From positions 52,687,523 through 52,751,522 of the forward strand of contig JANVCC010000020.1 in assembly GCA_025345505.1 (NCBI GenBank): DNA of 64,000 nucleotides, written 5' to 3'. A program made the position numbers and the translations under genes. Origin of the DNA: Todiramphus chloris collaris. Taxonomy: Eukaryota; Chordata; Aves; Coraciiformes; Alcedinidae. The notes beneath the pieces were generated by a model. The model had not been told where the DNA came from, made no database searches, and was given only the letters and a program-made list of their open reading frames with translations. This document shows positions 42,501-54,500 of this stretch, in pieces. Numbering within the stretch: position 1 is the stretch's first letter; each line of letters begins with the position of its first letter.

Positions 42501-45500
42501 ATGACAACACATGCAGTCAAATATAGCAGACACATCAAAAGAAGTTTTTCTACCAATTAAAGCCTCAAAAAAAGAGAGGAATCGAAAGTTGGATAGGTTA
42601 CCTTAACATCTTAAAAAGCATCCAAAGAAATTGCAAACCCCAGGATTGATCCTTAACAGAACAATACAAAAAGGACTAAACTAAGGCAAAAAGAGGAAAT
42701 AGTTTTTCTTTCCTCCTGCTCTTTTTGGGGACGCGTACAAAAGAACATTAACAGAAGGGGTAAAAAAAAAAATTCCATAGACAAAATTCAGTGAGTGAAA
42801 TGAACGCAAAATCCTACAATTAAGTAAATGCTGAGGTTGTAAGACACCTGAAGACAGAGAAGCAATGCAAACTAGTACTGGTTTGTAAGGTGCAATTCTT
42901 TTGATAGCAGGTGCCATTTGACAAATTAACCCCAAATCTATGGGCTTCAAATTAAACACTATCACTTTGGGTTTTCATGCAGCAATTCAGCCATTGCTGA
43001 AGCATCATTCCACATATTAATTAAGTTTATTGCACATTAAAATACCCTCACTTTGCTTAAAAAGAGGGCCTGGGGACAGACTGCAACATGAGGCTGGTAA
43101 GGTTAGAGTGCATTTTGGGTGCTACAGTATAAGAAAGACATCAAGGTGCTGGAGGGGGTCCAGAGAAGGGCAACAAAGCTGGTGAAGGGTCTTGAGAATA
43201 AATCTTATGAGGAGTGACTGAGGGAGCTGGAGTTGTTTAGTCTGAAGAAAAGGAGGCTGAGGGGAGACCCTATCACTCTCAACAACTACCTGAAAGGAGG
43301 TTGTAGAGAGGTAGGCATTGGTCTCTTCTCACAAGTCACAATTGATAGAAGAAGAGAAGATGGCATCAAGTTGTGCCAGGGGAGGTTTAGGTTGTACATC
43401 AGGAAAAACTTTTATACCAAAAGGGTTATCAAAGCCTGGAACAGGCTGCCCAGGGAAGTGGTTGAATAGCCATCCCTGAATGTATTTTAAAAGCCATCTA
43501 GAGATGTTACTTAAGGATATGATGTAGTAGTTGCCCTGGTGGAGTTTAACAATTGGACTTGATGATCGTAAAGGTCTTTTCCAACCATAGTGATTGTGTG
43601 ATTCTGTCATGTTGTATTATGGTGAGGAGGTCAAAGATGAAAACAAACATCACCACTGGAGAAAACACTTGTCACTTCAGACAGATTAACAACATTAAGA
43701 AGCTGCCATGATACACAATAAAGAATACTTCATATGGAGTTAACACAAATTTAAAACCTCTTATGTATGCAGTGTCCTAATCTTTGCAGAATCAAATTGT
43801 GCAGATTTGGGCTTTAGGTGAGAGCTGACAGTAATTCTGTAGAGGCACCCAGACAGTACCCCTGCAAAAGGGCTTCCTCCAAATGCATGAAAGAGAGCAA
43901 GCATGCTACCAATACTGCCATCACCAGTCCACAATGTGTCCAATGTGACAACAGCACGTATGAAGCGTTACACTAGATCTTCACAGATAATGGCATTCAG
44001 CCATACAGACCTTGCACCAAATCCAGAACTGACAACATTTAAAGACAGGATAGTGCAACATACTCTGTCTAATAATGCACACCGTGATGGAAAACTGTAA
44101 CTTTGGGTGAACTACACAGACACAAACTTCAAAGGGGATAAAAGCTACAAGCAGAAATAAGGAAGACTACTGGGATGCACATGTCAGTTGCACACATGGC
44201 ACTGTGCCGACTGAAATAACTGAATTTTAAGCTGCCAAATACTTTTTATCAAAAATTTGCCTTCACACAGTATATTCTCTTCCTCAGTATTTTCTAGCTG
44301 GATAGCATTTTCCATTCTCTATGAATTATTTTCAAGGTAGCACTTAGATGTTGCTGGTCTAATTTAAAACAAGGTTCAAAATAACTGGCAAAGGTGAAAA
44401 AGTTTGAGGAACATCTTCCCTGCAAACTATATTTGTCAGCCCTCATGAAAGCACTGTATTCAGTAAAAGTTAGGTAACTAGGTTGATCTACTAGAAGACA
44501 CCAGCATGCCCTATGAATTTGGTTTCGTGTATTTGACAAGGCTTATGCAAAATCCTTTCAATGATTTTGGATTTAAACATGAACAGATTTGCCCATCAGC
44601 CTTTGCAAACAATTCAAAACCATGTGAACTCTGATATTTAGAACTGACTACACATAAGAGTAGGAAATCCCATTCAGCTACTTGCAAGTGAGCTTGCCTC
44701 TGGGAGGCATATATGGATAGGTAATAGGTAGTTGTTTACATGAATTTGCAAAAGCTAATGCCTAAAAAATTTTCAGAAAAAAGTGTTAGGGACTGAAAAG
44801 CAGAAGGTTTTTAATTCTCCAAGCCTGCTGCATATCAGGAATCAAAAGCAACTCTCTCAGGATTGCAAGCCCAGGGGAAGGAAAGGGTAAGCAGGTTTTA
44901 AACATAAATACAGACGTGAAATTCAGAGTACCTCAGTGAAGAACATCCTGGAATTTACTGAATTATGGCATGGAAAAAGTTGCAGTGGTGACTGCAGTGA
45001 GGTGGACATATGAAGCCAGTCTCATTTCTCAAAGGGTGACCAAGTCTAATTTTACAAAGAACAATGTGTACAGTCTGAGTGCAAGAGGGGCTACATCAAT
45101 AAGGAAACAAAAAGAAAAGCCAGCAAACTAATATGGAGTCCATTACAAGAAACACTGCTGCTCTCTATAGTTTAAAATATCCTTTCTAATAACTCAGTCT
45201 GGCAAACTTCCAAAAAGCCCTCTTCCAGTCTTACGTTGGCAGTGATTTCAGGAATTGTTACAAAAAGAAGTAAATAAAAATATTGATAGTTTCAGTAAAA
45301 TGGTTGAAAATAGAACAGTAAAACAAAACAAAAAAATCTTTCACAGATTTTCATTTTCTGGGGGGACAAGAAAGTTTTATCAACTGCCTTTAACCCAAAA
45401 GTGAAATACAAGCTATGTTCATGTACTCAAATATCAGCAAAATACAGAAGCTGTATAAATTAAACTAACAAAAGCTCAGTACCAGAAAAGTAGAATTACA

Positions 45501-48500
45501 GCTTCCATGTTTAAGTCCTTTATATTCAGGTATTTAAGAAATGTAGCTTTCCGTTGTTTATATGGGTTCAGTTAACACTTCCTATAATTCTGTACTTTTT
45601 TGTGCAAGAATCAGCACATTTCCAACATAAAGCTTTAAAAACTTTCCATATACTACATCATGAACAAAATTCACAAATTCTCCATGTGCAATGAACTCCC
45701 CAATCTAGATGCAAGTAAAGAGAGAATTAATGAAGTTCTGTGTTTGTATAGATGCTTCAAAATAGCAAAATAACACAGAAATAATGCAAAACTGGACCCA
45801 GAGCATCTCCAAGGAATATGTAATTGGCAGTTCCCAGTTCAGTATCTGGACAGACATTAAGCAGTCCATTCTGTCATGCCATCTGCTAGGCAGCTACCAA
45901 CCCTGCTCAGTTCTCTATGCTATTTATGCTTTATTTTAATTTTTAAGCATGGAGCCATTCAACACATTTGGAAGTTAGATAAAAGACAGTGGTTAACTGA
46001 AAGAAAAATATGAAAGTAATCAAAAAATGATACTCAGCAAAAAATCAACTACAAAAAAAACCAGTTTCAGATCAGTCATAACAATTTTAAATTACTTCTA
46101 AATGCTTGCTTGAATTGCACCCCAAAATAAGTTTATATTCAGCATGTACAGCAAGCCATAAAAGCTTAAGCTTTGTTTTAAAATATTGTAACAGAACAGT
46201 TAAAACGTTTGGCAAAAAACGTTAGTCTATGTTATGGAAAAGAATTTAGGGGAATAACTCCTCTGTGTGCACGTGTGCATGCGCACTTTTGTGCTCATAT
46301 GTGTGTAAAGAATGGTTAAGTGGCCCATTAAAGTATCACCTCAGACCATCAGCTTAATCACGCGCCAAATGCCAATGTAAAAATCTTGCCCATATAACTA
46401 GAAAGCAGGACAGCGAAAACAAAAAAGTCCCAGTCTACATTATAGGGAAAAAAAAACCACACATAGTATGGAAATATCAATTTACCCTCTTGGATCTGTA
46501 GTAAATCTACAAAACACAAGAGAGCACTGCATGGATTTAACTGCTCCAGAAGCAGTATGAAGTCATATAAAGAGCATAACACAGGCCATCTTATGTGAAC
46601 CTGTTGCCAAAATCTCTGTGCTTGGTACTCCAGAGCATAGTAGGTTAGATTCATCTGTTGGGATTGATGAAGACCTACTGGTGGAAATTCAATTGCAGAA
46701 ATCCCACTGAAAGTTGCCTTTCAAGTTTACAAGCCATTTCTGACCAAAACGTAAATCTGAAGACCAACACAAAAACCTTTATCCACTATCCACCACATTT
46801 ACTGAGATACTCAATGGAAGAGAAATTCACAGGTCTTGTTAATACAACACAAAGACCAAGGAGATGAAGGATCCACTTGCCCCTGCCCCAGGTTTTCATT
46901 GTTTGCAACTCAACAAAAACATTCAGTAATTTAAAGATTTGTTAGAGATAAGCTGTTTCACACTGTGAGGTCACAACACTGAAGAGAACAAAGAATTGTA
47001 CTAACTTCTATGAATATTATTTAAAATCTTATTTTAAAATACCACTGTGTCTGATTATTTACTTCATAAAACTGTGAAAAACTAATTCTTTGCAATAAGC
47101 TAAAACAAGACTGAGAAAATATTTTTAAAAGCCAAAGAAGGTGACTTAGAACATGAACTTTTTTTTTTCTTTTGAGGGAAAAATTCTAAGACTAGCTCAA
47201 GTATCAGGTTGAAGATTTATTTATTTGCCTTACTTTCAGAATATCTTGAGTTTCATTCCACTTGTTTGTCCACTCTTTGGTCAATTCTTGTACCTAGGAA
47301 AAAAAAATAAATATTGTAAAACATTACTTCTCTTCTAAAGTCCTTGATAATGCATTTTCAGAAAAGTACTGAAGATTTGTGCGATTCTTTGTGAAGTTCA
47401 ATACTTAAACATTTAGAAGAGCACTGCTGCTCCAGCAGTGGCAATGCTGACGATATTGTCCTCTCAGAACAGAAAAATCACAGAATTCTTACAATATAAA
47501 ATGAACCAAAGGACAGAAACAGCCACCTCAAATAGCAGCAGGCTTTTTCAAAGAAATGGAATAATTCCATAAAGTGCTTCATCGCTCCCTACAAAGTCTA
47601 TTGCCACAGATTCATCCCTTAGCTGTAACAAGGTGACAACTCCTGTCCTATGGCACAGATAAGCATGTTCAATCTAAAACATTCTCCAGAGGACAGCATG
47701 CAGAGGAAAAAGACGACAAGGCAGCCTTCAGGACAGAATCTAAGTTTGCTGCAACTTGGAAATCAAACATTTGGTTGGAATTATCATAGAAGTAAGAAGC
47801 TGCTTGCAAAAGCACTACAAACAGGGACCTGCTGGACCCACTATTCCCAATGGAAGCCAGGTTGCCATTGGCCTTCTTGGCCACATGGGCACACTGCTGG
47901 ATCGCGTTCAGGTGGCTGTTGATCAACACGTTCAGGCCATTTTCTGCTAAGCAGCTTTCCAGCCACTCCTCCCCAAGCCTGCAGTGTTGCCAGGCATTGC
48001 TGTGGCCCAAGTACAGGACCCGCACTTGGCCTTGTTGAACCTACAACTGGCCTCAGCCCTTCGATCCAACTGGTCCAGGTCTCTCTGAAGAGCCTTCAAG
48101 AGGATCAACACTTCTGCGTAACTTGGTGGCATCTGAAGACTTACTGAGGGTGCTCTCAATCCCCTCATCCAGATCATTGATAAAAATATTAAACAGGAGT
48201 GGTCCCAATAATGAGCCCTGGGGAACACCTCTTGTGACCAACTGTCAACTAGATTTAACTCCATTCACCACCATCCTTTGGGACCAGCCATCCAGTCAGC
48301 TTTTAAGCCAGCAAATAATATGACTGTCCAAGCCATGATCAGCCAGTTTCTCCAGTAGAATGCAGTGGGAAACAGTGTCAAAAATTTTACTGAAGTCCAG
48401 GCAGACAACATTCTCAGCCTTTCTCTCATCCACTAAACAGGTCATAGAAGGAGATCAGGTTAGTCAAGGAGGACCTGCATCTCAGACAGATGCTGACTGG

Positions 48501-51500
48501 GTCTGATCACCTGGTAGTCCTGTACATGCCACATGATGGCACTCAAGATGATCTGCTCCATAACTTTCCCAGGCACCAAGGTCAGACTGACAGAATGCTT
48601 AGGTTTTGTCCTGCCTTTCCTGCTCGTCCAGTTGTTTATCTCCTAAATTAACTATTATAGCTTCCATACCAGTAAAGGTTCTTTTCATTTCAGAGCCTTT
48701 CAGACATTTTAGACAGCAATGCATAGAGGGTGCTTCAGGTAGAAGCACCTCAAAGCTCTAAGCTGACTTGGAATCATAATCACATTAAAAAAATATATAT
48801 ATACACACACACACACACACATTCATTTTTTAAATCATCAGGTTTCTATGCAGGAATTAAAAGCAGAGTTTTAAAAACATACACAAACCTTTATTATTTG
48901 AATTCACTTCAACTGCAGAAAAGAAGGAAAAAAAAAAAACATCCCAGCTACATCTCCACATTTGCCACCTGCAGCCTACTTTTCTAGTTGTCTTTGCAGA
49001 CCAGCTGCAAATTGATCAATGAGAACTAAAGAAACTTCTCATCTCTACCTGTATCTCAAGATTTCAACAAAGTAAGCCCATTTTTCAATGCATCATTATT
49101 ATTCCTAGTACTGCTAATGTTAAAACAAAAAAATATAATTGAAATTATTGAAGACAAACATGAAGGAATCTAGCATAAGTTGCTTCATCATACCAGAACA
49201 ATTTTCATTACTCAAAAACAATTTAAAAATTGTTCTTATATAAGGACAAATCAACTCATTAAAGAAAGCCACCATATATATGTCAGATCATTTAAATACG
49301 GCGATAAAGTCTTTAGATCTGTATAAACAACTTAATTATTGCACTCAATTATATAAAAAAAAGCTATAACCACTGCAATATCTACTAAGAATTTTCAGTA
49401 ATTATGTCTATTATAATTATCATGAATAGTAATCTCATAACCTTCTAATGAGGCTAACAAAAGATAATAAAATATGCTCAATATACTCCCCACGCAAAGG
49501 GGCCAACAGTTGCGAGCAGGACAAGTGGTGATTACTGTCAGAGCATGAATAACATACTCTAATTAGCATATAGACAGCAAGTTTATATTAGCTACTTTTA
49601 TCTAAAAGCTTTTCATCTCTGCACAAATATAAAGGCATACAATGTGCACTATTATCATTCACCTCTGATTGTTAAAAACTCTGTAAAACCTAGTATGGAA
49701 ATAAAAAAAAAATAAAAAAAAATGTGCACCTATGGTTATACAGATGCTACTTTAATTATTGAGTAAAACACAGTAAGGATTCCCACATATACTGTAGAGG
49801 TGAAAAATGCATTCCAAGCAGAAACGCAGATCATGGAGTCTACTCAGCCTGGAGTCTAGTTGCACCTAGCTATGGTGCATACTAATACACATATTTTGTC
49901 CATTTTTGTCATGAAGTTTATTTTAAAGTAACATTTCACTGAAAAAGTGTTTCAACATGTCTTGAAAACTGGTATTACTAATTGGAATTCTGACCAATTA
50001 CATAGATTAAAACAGGATTCTCAAAAGCAATGTGTTCATTCTCTAACTGTAAAGGTCTAAGCAGCACCAGTGTAAGCCTTTAAATTTAAACAGGTTACGG
50101 AGACCCTATTTTTTAAAAGGTATCATATCTACACGTAGCTGAATGATTCCAAATACTTTCCTCTCTCCTCTTCCAAAGTCTGAGATACTATTTTTTTAAA
50201 ACAACTTGCAGCAGCTTTAAAAACAGGCAAGTATATAGAAAATAACACAGTATGGTAGAATAAAGACTGAAAGATTGCATATTACATGTGTGTGTATATA
50301 TAATTTTTTTTTTCTTTTCAACCCTATCTAAATTGGGAATTTCTCCCAGCCTCTACACTGAGCTGGATTACTAAAATAACTTGGTGTGAGGCATACTATG
50401 AAATATATCTAGTTCTTAGACTCTCCCCCAGAATGACAGCTAATTAGGCACTGAACTTATTTGTACACCAGATTCGAAGACTGAAATTTTCTGAAAACCT
50501 ACCCCACAGCACAAGTTATCGATTACTTGAAAACATAAGGGTTGACCATTTTTTCCCACAAATCTTTTAATGTATTTTCTATACAATGAATGCTTTGTTA
50601 CTGCAATTACTGGTTACTGATTACTCTCAACTAGTGGCTTTCACCTCTCTCTCCCCTAGTTATAAACACACTTTCTTAGTAAAGCAAAATAGACTGGAAA
50701 CAGTATTTTCATTAAACAAAACTGTTATATAAATATCAATAATAACTTTTTAACAATGAACAAAGTATATCTCACAATAGGAGGATAACAAAATTACAAG
50801 TTTGCACAAAGGTGTTGTGGGTTTTTTTTTAAAAAGTACCAAGGCAATATTATTTGGTGGGAGAAAATTTCATTGTGTATAAAACAGACCCTGAAATATA
50901 TGAAACCTCTTCTGTCCAGACCCCTCTTTTTTTTCCTTTTTCTTTTCTTTTTTTTTTTTTCCTGTTTGTTTGAAAACTGTTTTATGAGATTATAACTCAC
51001 CCTTGCTTCATTCTGCTGAAGTTTTTCTTCCATACTTAAAGCTGTTGGAGAATCCAAGAGAGCGATCTAAAATTGTAAAAAGCAAAAGTCAAACAAGAAC
51101 AAGGACAAAAAAAAGTAACAATTTCTGACAGAATCAAATGAACAAAATGCAACCGTTCAACTTTTTTGATTATTTAGGATTCCGTATTTTAAACTCCAAT
51201 ACACATAATTTTACCTTGAAACACTGTAAAGAGAATAATCAAAATCTTGCAATTTCAAATACAAATCATTGATTTGAGAGTACTATTTTCATTCACTACA
51301 TATATGCACGGTCACACACAAGAAAATGCTGAAGCTGGACATAAATTTACAATGGATAATTCCTGATAAGTCTATCTTTATATCTATGTTAAACATGAAG
51401 ATTTATTATGCATCAATAATTAACATTTTTGCCATAATACATACATATATTGCTTATCTTAAATTAATATATATTAAGGTAACTGGCCTTAGAAAACTAA

Positions 51501-54500
51501 ATCTACTATACAACATACACACACATAATCAACTCATGTGACCTTCTACACTGAATCCAGCACTATACTTTGGTAATCAGTATCTTCAGTCACCTACACA
51601 AGGATCTGCAATACAGTATTCTGGAAATATAATGGAAAACCACAAATTATAGAGAGATTTATATTCTGTTGTGCATACATAACACTACCTGCTGTTTTAA
51701 CAACCATCACAAACTCAATTAACATAATCAAGTTCTCTATTTTCTCCCACACAGCTATCTATCAAAGCCTACAACTGAAACACATTTTTTTGTGATATGC
51801 ACAGTTTTACAGCTTGGAACTAGGTTAAAGCATTAGATCTTCAAAAGGGTCCAAGTTACATCTACCTCTATTTTGAAAATAAATTAATTTTCCCCTCTTA
51901 AAGAATACAGGAGAAAGACAAGTATAATAATTCAACCCCATAAAGAGTTTCACAATTGTTTGTAACAATGCAGAACTTCCATTATCTACAATACCTGTTA
52001 CTTTTTACAACTGTGGTCTCGTTCCCCTTTTTCAGCAAATGATTTATAGAATGAAATCTAGCAGAAGTACTAGCCTTCTATTAAAAAAAGTCTATGCTGG
52101 GCTGATACTTCACATTGCACAACCCATCTAAACTAAAACTAGTCTGTTCTAGAAATATATCTGAAGTATCATTTCAGATACCTCCAAATCATACTTGCTC
52201 AAGTAAGAAATATAGCAGTCTCAAGTGACATTATTTAGAAGAGACAACTCGCCTGAACCAGTTGCACATTCCTAATTGTTAGCTTGGTTTCACCATCCTG
52301 GAAACAGAAGAGAAACTAAGCCTAACTGAGCATGTGCAGCATTATAATGGGTGATACTGATGGAAGAACAAGAAAGAATTGTGCAAAAGGGAAGTATTGT
52401 GTGACACGTTTTCTTACACTATCACTGGAAATACTTTTATGTATTTAGGATGTTACATGCTGTCTGATGTACTGTGCAACCAAAGACAACTAAAATGTAT
52501 TGTTCAAATACCTTCAAAATCCTACATTTTTGTATTGACACACCTGAAATACTTTATACTTTCTACTTCTTTTAAGATACTAGATGAAGCACCCCTTCAC
52601 TCCATCAAGCTAGACCCAGAAAATACATTACTGCTCAGTCTCCTTATGCTGTGGTGACTAACGGGTTCTACAGCACACTGCAATCAAGTTCTGATTATAT
52701 TAACAGAAAGCTCAAAGCTTTGGGATGACAATTTCCCCCCCCTTATATTAAAATAGGTAATCTACTGGCCATATGGAAACTGATTCAGTCAGGAAAATAA
52801 TATTCATTCATAGCCTCATAGAGCTTGTTTACTCAAATCAATATAATGAAAGATAATTATCTCATTACATTCTAGAAATAGAGGTTATAACTCAATGAAA
52901 ATTACATATAAATTTCAAGTAAAGCTAACCTGATTCCCTTGAGCAAGCAGGGCTTTTAATCGGGCTATTTCAGCTCTCAGCTCACGGATCAGTTTGACGT
53001 TAGGATCCTCGTTAATAGTAGGCTTGTTGATGATGTTTTTGGCTCTATTTGCATAGCGAAGTGTACTTAAAGTTTCTCCATAATTGACATCAGCAGGTGA
53101 AATAGCTAAGGAGATGAGAACAGAAACAGTTTATCCAGCACCATATGGTTCATTTAGTAAAGTTAGTTTATATTTTAAAAGTCAGATAAACTTAATGGAG
53201 ATGAATAAACAGAAATGTTATGATCAACCAGCACAGCTACAATTTGTTCCAATTCTTCACCTAGCTTCGCTGCCTTCATATCACATAACTTTGCTTAAGT
53301 AAGCACTGTAATAAAAATAATCAGGTCCAACAATCAAGCATTGTAAAGAAATCTTGCTGTCAATCTACTTAACATTTACATTTCTCTGGGAAGCATAAAC
53401 ATCCTATATGAATACTTTACAGGCTTTCTTGAGAGTATTTTACAAGAACAGTAGGAAAAGCAGTGAGTATTTTATATGTATCAATGTAATCACCAAACAA
53501 AAAGGTCATTTAAACTAAAAACACAGTAGGTTCAGTCCCAGTTTTGAAGGGAAATTAAACATCAGCCAGTAAAGAAGCAGAGATGAAAACCAAAACAAGA
53601 GAAGAGCTTCTATAATCTAAAAACCTATCTGTCCCGCTGAGCTGCATGCATCAGGCAACACACAGAACTGTTATCTACCTGATGTATCAAGATAAACTGG
53701 TATTATTTTGACAGAAAACAACCACGAAAAGCAATGGAATTTAAGTGAAAGTGCTAATGTTATCCTTCACTTAAATTTCCTAACAATATACAAGATGTTC
53801 CCAATTTAAAAGATAATTACTGCATCTGAACAGATGAGCACAGAGAGAACAACAAGCAGAAATTATGAGGGATCAGAAATCTTAATAATCAGACTGAACA
53901 AGAGTCCCAGAGAACCAGATAGTGAAAATACCTGAAAAAAGTAACCAACATATTCTGCCTTTCCTCATTCTTTCAACAGTAATAAATATTCTTTTTTGTG
54001 GTAGAGACTTCCTGAATTAAGGGAGATGCACTTGGCAACAGACTATACTTCCCCTAGCTCACACTCTCACCTACTTACCTACTCTTTCCTCTCCACTACT
54101 CTATTATTCTCTTTCTGGAAGGATGTTACAAGACGTTATAGAAATATGACAAATCTGAATTGGATGTATTTTTTTTTAAGAACCTTGTTTGAGACTATCT
54201 TCCCACTTTTTTTGTGTGTTTAGTTACAGAAAAGGCAAGCCAAATGTATCCAGACATCTTGCTGGGCTCTGTTCAGCAATTCAGCCACCCTACTCAGTAG
54301 AGTTACTCATGGAGAAAAGATCAACCATCAAGGCTCTGCCTAGTAGAAGCATTGTTAATAGATGAGGAAGTAGCTGAAAAAGCAGCTGGGCATGTAATCA
54401 TTAGTACAGGCTCTGGAATCTCACTGTATTTCTAAAACTTCTCTTCCTAATCCCTCCATCAAGGAAAAAAAAAAAGCAAAAACAAAAACAAAACCCCACC

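Larger units (their letters stand above)
20996..47233 (-). other. KIF16B: Largest intron (26,238 nt)
   Basis: Separates the motor-neck exons from the FHA exons. It holds two CR1 fragments (23921-24300 minus; 43100-43608 plus), several homopolymer tracts, an A/C-rich low-complexity stretch (40747-40850), a 26-bp-period duplication (24865-24910) and a 10-bp-stem inverted repeat (40511-40537). I recognise no host protein-coding exon; open frames of 60-110 codons inside it look random. Most of the sequence is unique-looking AT-rich DNA. Confidence 0.85.
47294..51000 (-). other. KIF16B: Intron (3707 nt)
   Basis: Contains a reversed CR1 fragment with reverse-transcriptase remnants (47815-48640), a (TA)(CA) dinucleotide tract (48793-48820), an 8-bp inverted repeat (47422-47440) and a T-rich tract next to the upstream exon (50921-50962). 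Confidence 0.85.

Noticed and set aside
48053-48241. Minus-strand ORF with VPQGS and NDLDEGIE as a possible host gene
   Set aside because: It is the remnant reverse transcriptase of a dead CR1 element, with the catalytic box mutated to SSDA.
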